NCBI RefSeq assembly: GCF_013179735.1
Contig: NZ_JABMEG010000001.1
Span: 2,046,001 to 2,110,000, forward strand
From: Permianibacter fluminis
GTDB lineage: Bacteria; Pseudomonadota; Gammaproteobacteria; Enterobacterales; Permianibacteraceae
Direction of reading: 5' to 3'
DNA: 64,000 nucleotides
The notes beneath the pieces were generated by a model that worked only from the letters and a program-made list of their open reading frames with translations, was not told where the DNA came from and did not search any database. Each line of letters begins with the position of its first letter. Within the stretch, counting starts at the first letter, position 1. Made by a program: the position numbers and the translations under genes. Below are positions 16,748-24,531 of the stretch, piece by piece.

Positions 16748-17173
16748 CTAGCCGCCATCGGCACTCGGCTCCGGCGTTTCGGTATCGGCCTCACCGGCGC
16801 TGAGTGCGGCGCGAGCTTGCTCGGCCATCAGCTGGTAGCGTTGGCGAAAACGGTCGAGCTCATGTTCTTCCAGCTCTTCCAGATCCAGCAGCGCGTTGTG
16901 GGCGCCTTTGGTCGCGCGAATCAGCTCATCGAGCTTGACCTGAATGGCTTCGGTATCGCGGTTCTGGGTGTTCTGAATCAGGAACACCATCAGAAACGTG
17001 ATGATGGTGGTGGCGGTGTTGATCACCAGTTGCCAGGTATCACTGAAACCAAAAAGAGGGCCGCTGATCAGCCACGCGGCGATGGTTAATACCGCGAGGT
17101 TGAAGGCCAGCGGTCGCCCGCTGAGCCGGGCCGTGCTCTTGGCGAAGCGGGAAAACCAGCGTTGTTTTCTCAT
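16748..17173 (-). CDS. Low-affinity iron permease family protein (PF04120)
   Basis: 141 residues. Two transmembrane segments (FNLAVLTIAAWLISGPLFGF and LVINTATTIITFLMVFLIQN) are followed by QNTQNRDTEAIQVKLDELIR, the hallmark of the Iron_permease family PF04120, and an acidic C-terminal coiled-coil-like tail. Bacterial members are much shorter than fungal Fet4 and their transport activity is not established. The ATG at 17171-17173 (MRKQRWFSRF) is preferred to upstream in-frame codons. Confidence 0.8.
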   Translation of the reverse strand: MRKQRWFSRFAKSTARLSGRPLAFNLAVLTIAAWLISGPLFGFSDTWQLVINTATTIITFLMVFLIQNTQNRDTEAIQVKLDELIRATKGAHNALLDLEELEEHELDRFRQRYQLMAEQARAALSAGEADTETPEPSADGG

Positions 17174-17245
17174 GGTGAATTCCGGGACAAGGGTGAACAT
17201 CACCGACGGACTGTCGGTCGACAGACTGGCTTCAGTTAAGCACAA

Positions 17246-17733
17246 GCCGGTCGTTAGTCCGACGAGGCAGAAGTGAAGGCGCGCTCGATGCGATTAGCTC
17301 ATCCCGTGCGGCCGTGGCGTTGCGCCCGGGACAAGATTCCAGACGTTGTATGGGCAAGCCATTCGACGCAAATCCATGCTGCTGCGCAGCAAAATCAGCG
17401 AACGAATTCATGCTGCAGTGAAGCAAAATCAAGGTACATAAGTGCTAAAAGCGAAGCGCTTGCACACTTTTTGGGGTCTGCTAAAGATCTGATCGGTCGT
17501 CGGAGCACCGAGCACCGATCAGTTGCGCAGGCAGCGGTCGGAATCGGTCAGCGGAGGAACCGGCGACTGCCTTGAGCCTGAGAAAAAGACGGGGATGACG
17601 CGTTAGCCGCGCAACATCACCCGCCGACGAGCCCAGTTTTCCGTCTGCCATTTCCGGTGCCAACGCGCACCGACGTGGAGTTGTTGTCCAGCGCCAAGGC
17701 CCTTTTCGCTCATTTCACCGAGGAGGGCTTTTC
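17246..17733. other. Gene-free spacer with one inverted repeat
   Basis: No convincing gene was found here. The stretch holds a 9-bp inverted repeat CTGATCGGT (17489-17497) / ACCGATCAG (17514-17522) and the ribosome-binding site GAGGAGGG of the following hydrolase gene at its end. Confidence 0.4.
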
Positions 17734-18678
17734 ATGCGTCGTTTCATTTCATCCTGTCGTTACATTTCAGCCGGTGGTGCTGCTTTTTGTCGTCGCGCAT
17801 CGCACGCTTTTTTGTCGCCATTGCTGGCGTTGACCGCGTTGCTGTTGACCAGCCTGCTGTTAGCCGGACAGGCGTCCGCAGCGGTGACCGGTGTTGCGTT
17901 TGTCCATGGCACCGGTGATCACCGCAGTGATGCCTGGGATTACTGGGGCGGTGATTTCATCGACTCGGTGCGGCAGGGTTTGCCGGATCAAAGCAAGTAC
18001 GTGGTGGTCAATTGCGACTTCAATCAGTACATGTGGAGTTCAGCCGCCGCTGGTTGTCTGGCTGGCCAGCTGACCACGTTCATCAACAACAAAGCGATCA
18101 CCGATCTGGTCATCATCACCCATTCGAACGGTGGCAACGTCGTGCGCTGGATTCTGTCGAATCCGACCTCGGACAGCCGCTACCCGAACATCATCAGCAA
18201 GATCCGCTGGGTCAACGCACTGGCACCATCGAGTCTCGGCACGCCGCTCGCGGATGCGGTGATGAATGGCAATGTGTTCGAGTCGTCCGTGGGCTGGTTG
18301 CTGGGGTTCAAAACCGATGCCGTGCGCCAACAGCAAGTGTCGTGGATGGCGAATTACAACGCCAACAATCTGTTCGGCACCGCCGGCCGGCCAGCCCTGC
18401 CGAAAGGTTTCTGGACGGTGGTCGGCAGCGATGTTGATTCGGCAATTTGGGATGGTGACAGCTATTGCGGAGGCTATTCCGCCAACGTCGGTCTGGAGAT
18501 CACCCAGGCCTGGCTGAACAGTTGTTCCGATGGTTTTCTCAACTGCTCGTCGCAAAGTGGCGCCGGCTCACTCTGGTTCAAGGACATCACCCGGACCAAC
18601 GGTGCTGAACCGCTGAGCCATAACCAGAGCCGCAAGAAATGCTTTGGTCTTGACGTCATCCTGCGTAACGATCTGTGA
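17734..18678 (+). CDS. Exported alpha/beta hydrolase (lipase-like)
   Basis: 314 residues with a long signal region ending LLTSLLLAGQASA at about residue 49. The mature protein begins VTGVAFVHGTGDHRSDAW (oxyanion-type HG), and the nucleophile elbow reads VIITHSNGGNVVRW, i.e. Ser in HSNGG instead of GxSxG. WVNALAPSSLGTPLAD follows, like triacylglycerol lipases, and several cysteines could form disulfides in the periplasm or outside. GAGGAGGG before the ATG is a strong start. An exported DUF4785-like protein follows after 11 bp. Substrate is not known; esterase or lipase activity is likely by family. Confidence 0.8.
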   Translation: MRRFISSCRYISAGGAAFCRRASHAFLSPLLALTALLLTSLLLAGQASAAVTGVAFVHGTGDHRSDAWDYWGGDFIDSVRQGLPDQSKYVVVNCDFNQYMWSSAAAGCLAGQLTTFINNKAITDLVIITHSNGGNVVRWILSNPTSDSRYPNIISKIRWVNALAPSSLGTPLADAVMNGNVFESSVGWLLGFKTDAVRQQQVSWMANYNANNLFGTAGRPALPKGFWTVVGSDVDSAIWDGDSYCGGYSANVGLEITQAWLNSCSDGFLNCSSQSGAGSLWFKDITRTNGAEPLSHNQSRKKCFGLDVILRNDL

Positions 18679-18689
18679 GGGGCCACACC

Positions 18690-20036
18690 ATGAACAATTT
18701 GAACAAGCGATCGGTGCGCACCGCCATTATCGGCGCGGTCATTGGCTTGACCGGCGCGTTGCCGGTAGTCGCGGCAGAAACGCTGAAACTGCTGCCGGCT
18801 GTTGCGGGTGATCAAATCCCCGGCGATTTGCGACCGGCGATCAGTGCGCCGTGGCAGAACGACAACCGCGAGCCGGTGTCGGTCAGCTATGCGCTCGACA
18901 TGGATTCCGCGCTGAGCCTCAATCCGAAACCGGAAGCGGTCGAAAGCAAGGAATACTGGCGCAAGATCAGTGGCGCCGAGCTAAATCGCGGTATCGATTT
19001 GCCGACCACCGCGCCGGGCGCCTTGTTGCGTATCAGCGGATTTGGTAACGGCAATCAGGCCAGCAAAAGCGTGCTGCTGGTCGACGGTGAAGCACTGAGT
19101 TTGCGCAGTCCGCAGGGCCGCGAGCAATCGCTGGCGAGCGCAGCTCAATCGCTGTATCAGGCCGCAAAAGATCAACCGAGCAATTTGCCGTTCGCGCGTG
19201 GCAGTGTGGCAGCCAAACTGGATGCCGACATGGGCGCCGGTGTGTTCACGTTGACAGCGAAACAGCCGATGCCAGCCGATGCGGAATTTGTCGTGCAGGT
19301 ATTCGAGCCCGACAGCCCGTACCGTTTGCAAGCCAAACACGCCAATTACAACGTACTCGCCGGCGGCAGTTTGAATGCGGAAGGCGTTTTGTTGCATGAG
19401 CAATCGGCGTCACAAGCGGCGAAGGCGTTGCCGGTCCAGGCGATCTCCGCCGTGCTGCTGGCGCCGGATGGTCGGCGCTTGCCGTTGACCGTTGCCCGTG
19501 GCACGGGCAACCGTTGGCAGATCGCGCAGTTGCTCGATGCGCCCACGGCCGATGTCCCGGGCCTGTGGGAAGTCGAGTGGCAGCTGAAAACCACCGACAA
19601 CGGTCTGACGGTCGAGCGACAGCTGCGCAGCGCGTTCGCCTTTGCCGCACCGAGTGCCCGGCTTGGCAAGCAACTGCAGCTGAGTAAAACCGCCAGCAAC
19701 GTCACGCTGCAGATACCGCTGACCGTTGCCAGTGAAGGCCGCTACGAAGTGCGCGCCGTGGTCAGCGGCAAAGACGGTACCGGCGTTGTCCGGCCGGTGT
19801 TGTTTGCCAGCAGCGCCAATTGGCTGCAAGCCGGTGAACGCAAACTGAGCCTGACGCTCGACAAATCGGTGCTCACTGAAGCCGGCGTCAGCGGCACGCT
19901 AGCGGTGCAGGACCTGCAATTGATCGATCAATCGCGAATGAGCGTGCTGCAACGTCAGGCGCAAGCCTTGTCATTGCGGCCGGCGCAGTGGCAGGGCAAT
20001 GCCCGGCTTGCCGACAACGGTCGGGATCGGCGCTGA
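18690..20036 (+). CDS. Exported DUF4785-like protein
   Basis: 448 residues from the ATG at 18690, preceded by GAGGGG; a GTG at 18675 in frame is rejected. Signal peptide (cleavage near LPVVAAE). The mature part reads SKEYWRKISGAELNRGIDL, PGALLRISGFG, then beta-rich repeats (FTLTAKQPMPADAEFVVQVF; YEVRAVVSGKDGTGVVRP). The order resembles DUF4785 proteins, which are exported proteins of unknown function in gammaproteobacteria. It lies 11 bp after the exported hydrolase gene, so the two are probably one transcript and may act together outside the cytoplasm. The family call is from memory of the pattern and is moderate. Confidence 0.7.
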   Translation: MNNLNKRSVRTAIIGAVIGLTGALPVVAAETLKLLPAVAGDQIPGDLRPAISAPWQNDNREPVSVSYALDMDSALSLNPKPEAVESKEYWRKISGAELNRGIDLPTTAPGALLRISGFGNGNQASKSVLLVDGEALSLRSPQGREQSLASAAQSLYQAAKDQPSNLPFARGSVAAKLDADMGAGVFTLTAKQPMPADAEFVVQVFEPDSPYRLQAKHANYNVLAGGSLNAEGVLLHEQSASQAAKALPVQAISAVLLAPDGRRLPLTVARGTGNRWQIAQLLDAPTADVPGLWEVEWQLKTTDNGLTVERQLRSAFAFAAPSARLGKQLQLSKTASNVTLQIPLTVASEGRYEVRAVVSGKDGTGVVRPVLFASSANWLQAGERKLSLTLDKSVLTEAGVSGTLAVQDLQLIDQSRMSVLQRQAQALSLRPAQWQGNARLADNGRDRR

Positions 20037-20267
20037 GTTTTTGCCGTATCGCTGAACTGTTGCGCTGAGTTATTTTGTTTTGATGTGCAGAGTTGTGTGG
20101 TGTTGCGGTGTAGTTGTGGAGTGGTTGTGGTGTGGTGAGAAAGCACCTGTACGCGTTGACCCCATCAACGCGCACAGGCTGCTGCTGCATCCTTGTCAGG
20201 CAGTGAGTTTTTCTGCCGGTCCGGCGTTGATGAGATGATCGTTCGCGCTCAATTCTGCAAAAGATGT
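20037..20267. other. GT-biased spacer with a stem-loop
   Basis: The convergent spacer after the DUF4785-like gene has a plus-strand tract rich in G and T (about 20085-20140) and a stem-loop CGCGTTGA-N5-TCAACGCG (20152-20172, extendable to 20148-20175 with one mismatch). It lacks a T-run, so a factor-independent terminator is uncertain. Confidence 0.4.
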
Positions 20268-20633
20268 TCAGTTGTCTGGCCGGGTCCAGATCCAGCTGCC
20301 GACCACGATGGCGACGAGCGTCGGCAGCCAGGCCCATGCCAGCGGCAAACGCCACCAGCCCACCACCGCACTGATAATCAGCATGATGCCGGCGGCAATT
20401 TTGCCGAGCCGCGGGATGGCCTGACGGTCGCGCCAGGCGATGATGTAGGGACCAAAGCGCGGATGATCGAGCAGCCGTTTTTCCCATTTCGGTTCCGCTT
20501 TGGCAAAACAGAACGCCGCGACGATGACCCACGGCGTAGTGGGCAACAACGGCAGTACGATGCCAGCCACCGCCAACAGCAAGGCCAACACGCCAGCCGC
20601 CATCAACAAGTATTTTTTTGCACGCGTCAGCAT
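20268..20633 (-). CDS. YbaN-family (DUF454) inner-membrane protein
   Basis: 121 residues with three transmembrane segments. AAGVLALLLAVAGIVLPLLP, TTPWVIVAAFCFAKAEPKWE and LLDHPRFGPYIIAWRDRQAI are the diagnostic order of YbaN/DUF454: Pro-rich loop, FCFxK, then HPxxG with a short cytoplasmic segment. Function is unknown. It lies 24 bp downstream of the PD40 lipoprotein gene in the same direction. Confidence 0.9.
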   Translation of the reverse strand: MLTRAKKYLLMAAGVLALLLAVAGIVLPLLPTTPWVIVAAFCFAKAEPKWEKRLLDHPRFGPYIIAWRDRQAIPRLGKIAAGIMLIISAVVGWWRLPLAWAWLPTLVAIVVGSWIWTRPDN

Positions 20634-20657
20634 GAGTGGGATTTGAGCCGTTAAACG

Positions 20658-21542
20658 CTATTTTGATTGTTGGTACAGAATCGAGAAAATATCCAGATGG
20701 CCGATGCTTTCCTGCTCGCGATAGCTGGAATAAAACAATTGGCCTGGATATGCCGGCGACGTGCTGGGGCCTAATGTCCAGCCGGCCGGGCTGTTGACGC
20801 TTTCCGGCAGCGGTTCGGTGTGATAGCCGCCATCACTGGCGGTTGCCAACCAGAGTGCACCGCCTTCATCCGGATTGTCGGAACGGGTAAACGCCAGCGT
20901 CTGGCCATCAGCAAGCACGGCTGCATCGTATTCATGCGCGCTGGTGTTGATGCCAACCAGCGGTGTGGCGGTTTGCCACTGTCCCGCCTCCGGGCAACTT
21001 TGCCAGAGATCCATGCCGCCAGCGCCGCCATGGCCATCGCTGGCAAATAGCAGACAACCCGTGCTCAGCGGTGTTGGCGCCCATTCGTTGCGACTGCTGT
21101 TGATGGCAGATCCCAGCGGCATTGGCTGTCCCCAGCCCTGTTCGGTAAGCGGCACGAACCAGATGTCATCACCACTGTAGCCGCCTTCGCGATTGGAAAA
21201 GAAATACAAGCCTTTGCCATCGGAACTGAAAGCAGGATCAAAATCGTTGGCGTTACTGTTGAACGGCACCGGTGCCGGCAGGGACCAGCCATCACCTTGG
21301 CGCTGGCGCTCCAGCAAATCCCAGCCACTTTCCCGGCCATCGATAATGCCCCACACCTCGTGTCGGCCATCGGGCGAAATGGCAAGGCGCACTTCAGTGG
21401 CCGTGGTCGAGACTGTGCCGGCGGCGTAAATTTCCCGCTGATGCCACGCCAGCGGGTGTGCCGGCGTCAGCGTGGTGGTCTGCGGCGCACAACCAGCGAG
21501 CACCAACAGCGATGCGAGCAATTTGGGTAACATGTGGCGCAT
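20658..21542 (-). CDS. PD40/TolB-like beta-propeller lipoprotein
   Basis: About 294 residues. The lipoprotein signal is MLPKLLASLLVLAGC. Several PD40-type blades can be seen: EVRLAISPDGRHEVWG, DFDPAFSSDGKGLYFFSN, EWAPTPLSTGCLLFASDG, EYDAAVLADGQTLAFTRS and GPSTSPAYPGQLFYSS. PD40 repeats form a propeller used by TolB and by OmpA-linked proteins. No OmpA or peptidoglycan-binding domain is present. Three in-frame ATGs lie within nine codons; the one at 21542 has GGAA nine bases upstream. Function unknown. Confidence 0.75.
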   Translation of the reverse strand: MRHMLPKLLASLLVLAGCAPQTTTLTPAHPLAWHQREIYAAGTVSTTATEVRLAISPDGRHEVWGIIDGRESGWDLLERQRQGDGWSLPAPVPFNSNANDFDPAFSSDGKGLYFFSNREGGYSGDDIWFVPLTEQGWGQPMPLGSAINSSRNEWAPTPLSTGCLLFASDGHGGAGGMDLWQSCPEAGQWQTATPLVGINTSAHEYDAAVLADGQTLAFTRSDNPDEGGALWLATASDGGYHTEPLPESVNSPAGWTLGPSTSPAYPGQLFYSSYREQESIGHLDIFSILYQQSK

Positions 21543-21567
21543 GTGAAGCATTCCGTGCTTGGTGAGT

Positions 21568-21723
21568 GTGGATGAATCAAACGGCGGCCATGCTACTTGG
21601 CTGAACAGCCTCGGCCAAGGTGAATCTGACCAAGGCGAGTCTGATCAAGGAGACCCTGACCAAGGCGACTCTGACCAGGGTAACTATGATCAAGGTAGCT
21701 ATGATCAAGGCGGCTGCCGCTGA
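21568..21723 (+). CDS. Possible small ORF made mostly of a 15-bp tandem repeat
   Basis: A 51-codon frame from GTG at 21568 whose last 35 codons are seven copies of a five-residue unit (QGESD, QGESD, QGDPD, QGDSD, QGNYD, QGSYD, QGGCR). GGTGAG precedes the GTG. It could equally be a non-coding minisatellite; the frame is also open on the other strand. Reported because the repeat preserves frame and encodes an acidic, Gln-Gly-rich peptide. Confidence 0.2.
   Translation: MDESNGGHATWLNSLGQGESDQGESDQGDPDQGDSDQGNYDQGSYDQGGCR
21616..21720. repeat. 15-bp tandem repeat (7 units)
   Basis: Seven degenerate 15-bp units of pattern CAAGGYGAVTCTGAY between the PD40 lipoprotein and the MtfA-like gene. Units 1-4 and units 5-6 form two sub-families (TCTGAY or CCTGAC versus TATGAT), suggesting stepwise duplication. 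Confidence 0.85.
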
Positions 21724-21863
21724 CAACGGCAGCATCATGTGGCGCCTGTGTCTGTGCTTGTGTGTGTGGCACCAACAAGGCCGGTCGGCAACGTGATGGC
21801 CGTCGGCAGGGCTTGAAATTGCCCGACAGCAGACCCACCTTGCTTTCTCTTCCTCACAGCGTT

Positions 21864-22694
21864 GTGAGTTTTCCGTTGCCCATACTCATCATTGTCGGAC
21901 TTGGCTTGCTGCTGGCGGCCTGGATGTTCGGCAAGCCCTATCTGAAATACTACCGGCGTCGCCGTATCCGGCAGCAAGCCTTTCCGGAATCGTGGCGGCA
22001 GATCCTGAAGCGGCGGGTGCCGTATTTTCGCCGCATGCCGGCCGATCTGCAGCTGCAGCTCAAAAAACACATCCAGGTATTTTTGGCCGAGAAAGTCTTT
22101 GTGGGTTGTGATGGCCTGGAAGTGACCGATGAAATGCGGGTCACCATCGCCGCGCAGGCGTGTTTGCTGCTGCTGAATCGCAACACCGACTACTACCCCG
22201 GCCTCAGCCAGATTCTGATCTATCCGGATGCGTTTATCGTCAACAAGAAACACACCGATGCCATGGGGCTGGTAACCGAACAGCGGCAGGTGTTGTCGGG
22301 CGAGTCCTGGCAGCAGGGTCAGGTGATACTGTCATGGCAAAACACGGTGCAGGGCAGTGAAGTGCCGGACGATGGCCACAACGTGGTGATTCACGAATTT
22401 GCCCACCAACTGGATCAGGAAAATGGTCCGGCCAATGGAGCACCGATTCTGGCGCGCCGCGAGCACTACCCGGAATGGTCAGCCGTATTGCGCGCCGAGT
22501 TTGAACAGCTGCAGTCAGCGGCACGCATCGGTCTGGAAACCCTGTTCAGCCACTACGGTGCGACCAATCCGGCCGAATTTTTTGCCGTGGTGTCAGAAGT
22601 GTTTTTTGAACAGCCACAGGCCATGGCTACTGAGCATCCAGCGCTGTACCAGCAGTTGAGTCGTTTCTATCGGGTGGACCCGCTGACCTGGTGA
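21864..22694 (+). CDS. MtfA-like M90 family zinc metallopeptidase
   Basis: About 276 residues. The N-terminus has one membrane segment (LPILIIVGLGLLLAAWMFG), followed by the soluble peptidase domain. The zinc motif is VVIHEFAHQLDQENG (HExxH), and EFFAVVSEVFFEQP supplies the third ligand region. MtfA in E. coli binds the repressor Mlc and has aminopeptidase activity; whether this protein does is unknown. The GTG at 21864 is chosen because the membrane segment starts at once; an in-frame GTG at 21762 would add 34 unlikely residues. No clear ribosome-binding site. Confidence 0.85.
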   Translation: MSFPLPILIIVGLGLLLAAWMFGKPYLKYYRRRRIRQQAFPESWRQILKRRVPYFRRMPADLQLQLKKHIQVFLAEKVFVGCDGLEVTDEMRVTIAAQACLLLLNRNTDYYPGLSQILIYPDAFIVNKKHTDAMGLVTEQRQVLSGESWQQGQVILSWQNTVQGSEVPDDGHNVVIHEFAHQLDQENGPANGAPILARREHYPEWSAVLRAEFEQLQSAARIGLETLFSHYGATNPAEFFAVVSEVFFEQPQAMATEHPALYQQLSRFYRVDPLTW

Positions 22695-22762
22695 GTGCAG
22701 TCTGAGCGTTTGCGACGGATTGGAAGTGTGGTATCCGTGCAGCGCTGTGTGCCATGCAAAAA

Positions 22763-23377
22763 TCAGCTGCGCTCGCGATGGGTCGAGAGCCAGTGCGGCA
22801 TTTTCAAACCACGGGCGATGGCGAGTGCGCGGAAGCTGAAGATCAGCAGCACTGCAAAGATGCTGAGGGTCGCGGTATCCAGTTGGCCGCGCAGCAACAC
22901 ATAACAGGTGCAACCGACCAGAATCGGCGTGGCATAAATTTCGGTGGACATCAGCAGATTGGTGCGGCTGGCCAGGACGTCGCGAGCGATACCGCCGCCG
23001 ATACTGGTCCAGACGCCCATCATCACGGCCAGCCCCGCGCCATGACCTAGCGCCAACACTTTTTCCGTGGCCAGCACGCCGAACAGGGCGGCGCCAAACC
23101 CATCGAGATAGAGCAGCAGCTGGCGAGTGCTGTGCAGATGCTGGGCCAGAAAGAAACTCAGCAGTGCTGCACCGCTGGCGACCCAGATCGAATTGAAATC
23201 GACAATCCAGAAAATCGGTACATCAAGAATCAGATCCCGCACGGTGCCTCCGCCCAGCGCCGTGACCACGCCAAGCACCACGGCACCAAAAACATCAACG
23301 CCCTGACGCCGTATCGCCAACACGCCGGTGATGGCAAATACGGCGGTGCCGAGCATTCCGAGCAGATAAACGAGCAT
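22763..23377 (-). CDS. TRIC-type channel / UPF0126 membrane protein
   Basis: 204 residues, seven hydrophobic helices. Two inverted-topology repeats carry the family pattern: GTAVFAITGVLAIRRQGVDV then ALGGGTVRDLILD, and DGFGAALFGVLATEKVLAL then SIGGGIARDVLA. The GGG-RD motifs are diagnostic of the UPF0126/TRIC family, whose prokaryotic members are potassium-selective trimeric channels. The ATG at 23375-23377 (MLVYLLG) is chosen over an upstream proline-rich extension; AAGG lies about 11 bases before it. Confidence 0.9.
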   Translation of the reverse strand: MLVYLLGMLGTAVFAITGVLAIRRQGVDVFGAVVLGVVTALGGGTVRDLILDVPIFWIVDFNSIWVASGAALLSFFLAQHLHSTRQLLLYLDGFGAALFGVLATEKVLALGHGAGLAVMMGVWTSIGGGIARDVLASRTNLLMSTEIYATPILVGCTCYVLLRGQLDTATLSIFAVLLIFSFRALAIARGLKMPHWLSTHRERS

Positions 23378-23577
23378 ATCCGGGCTGGCCTTTTGATCAG
23401 GGGGAGGGGGATGCGGTGACCGTCGCTGCAAGTATTGCAGCAACGGCCAAGTTGCCTTGCCGCAAAAGCCGGCAACTGTCCGCCGTTTCAGTTTCGCCTG
23501 TGGTGACGGTTGCAGTCGCAGGCGATTTTATCGGCTGGTCAAGGCCGCGTCAGCCGATTTGGTGGCCGCCGGATCAT

Positions 23578-24501
23578 TCAAGCACAGGCCTCGGTGATCG
23601 CGGCGACAACGGCGGCACTGGCCTGCAGTTGCGGGTAATGGCCGACGCCGGCCAACTCGACTACGTCCGGCGCCGGAATCAGTTCGCGATAGCGCGCAAC
23701 CATGTGGGCGCCGGAAATGGGATCGGCCATGCCGGCGATCAGTCGCACCGGAATGTCGGCCTGGATCAGTGCGCCGACCCAGCGTTCCCGCCAGCGTTTG
23801 CGCTCGGCCATGTAAGCAATCAATTTTGCCATGACGCGCAAGCCATCTTGTCGGGTCAGCAATTGCCACATCCCGTTCAGTTCTGCCGCGGACAGCGAGT
23901 GCGCGCAAATGCGCTGCATGTTGGCGGCAAAGCGCGGATACCGGGTCAATGCCGCCAGCAGGCCGCCGAGCGGTGAGGCGAGCAGTGTTTGCAGCAGCAC
24001 GGGACGATGGCTTTCCGGAAACAAGCCGCCATTGAGCAGGAACAGTTGCTGCAGCTGCCAGCGGGCATGGCCTGCCTGTTGTCCCTCCTGTTGCCCTTCT
24101 TGGTGTCCCTCTATTTGCCCCTCGAGTTGCCGCGCCAGCAATTCCTGGGCAACGGTGTCGCCATAGTCGTGGGCCAGCACGCGTGCGCGCGTAATGCCAA
24201 AATGCGCCAGAACCGCTTCGGCGAGATCGGCTTGGGCGGCGATGCTGTACTGAAAATTGCGCGGCTTGTCGGACAGGCCAAAGCCGATCATGTCAAAACA
24301 AATGATCCGGAACCGGTGCTGTAGCCCGGCGGCGACCTGCTGCCAATCCCAGCTGGCGGTCGGGAAGCCATGAATCAGCAGCAGCGCTTCACCAGCACCG
24401 GCGCTGCGAACAAAGATCTGCTGATTTTGCCAGCGCATGTAGCTGCCGCTGGCTGACCACTGTTCAATGCTGGTTAAACCGTCAACGCTGGTGAAACTCA
24501 T
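23578..24501 (-). CDS. MEST-like alpha/beta hydrolase
   Basis: 307 residues. LLLIHGFPTASWDWQ is the oxyanion region and RVLAHDYGDTVAQELLAR carries an Asp nucleophile (HDYGD), as in epoxide hydrolases, haloacid dehalogenases and the MEST family; LLNGGLFPESHRPVLLQ closely resembles MEST. C-terminal GVGHYPQLQ supplies the catalytic His. Between these lies an unusual stretch of EGQ-type tetrapeptide repeats at about residues 123-142, absent from typical relatives. AAGGTGG seven bases before the ATG supports the start. Physiological substrate unknown. It is 30 bp downstream of the amidohydrolase gene in the same direction. Confidence 0.85.
   Translation of the reverse strand: MSFTSVDGLTSIEQWSASGSYMRWQNQQIFVRSAGAGEALLLIHGFPTASWDWQQVAAGLQHRFRIICFDMIGFGLSDKPRNFQYSIAAQADLAEAVLAHFGITRARVLAHDYGDTVAQELLARQLEGQIEGHQEGQQEGQQAGHARWQLQQLFLLNGGLFPESHRPVLLQTLLASPLGGLLAALTRYPRFAANMQRICAHSLSAAELNGMWQLLTRQDGLRVMAKLIAYMAERKRWRERWVGALIQADIPVRLIAGMADPISGAHMVARYRELIPAPDVVELAGVGHYPQLQASAAVVAAITEACA
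24076..24135. repeat. 12-bp tandem repeat inside the MEST-like gene
   Basis: Five 12-bp units, four good and one degenerate, encode on the minus strand LEGQ, IEGH, QEGQ, QEGQ and QAGH in series. The unit length is a multiple of three, so the frame is kept. It sits in a surface loop just after the nucleophile helix. Confidence 0.85.
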
Positions 24502-24531
24502 CGGCTGCCACCTTGCGGTTTCGTCACGGCG

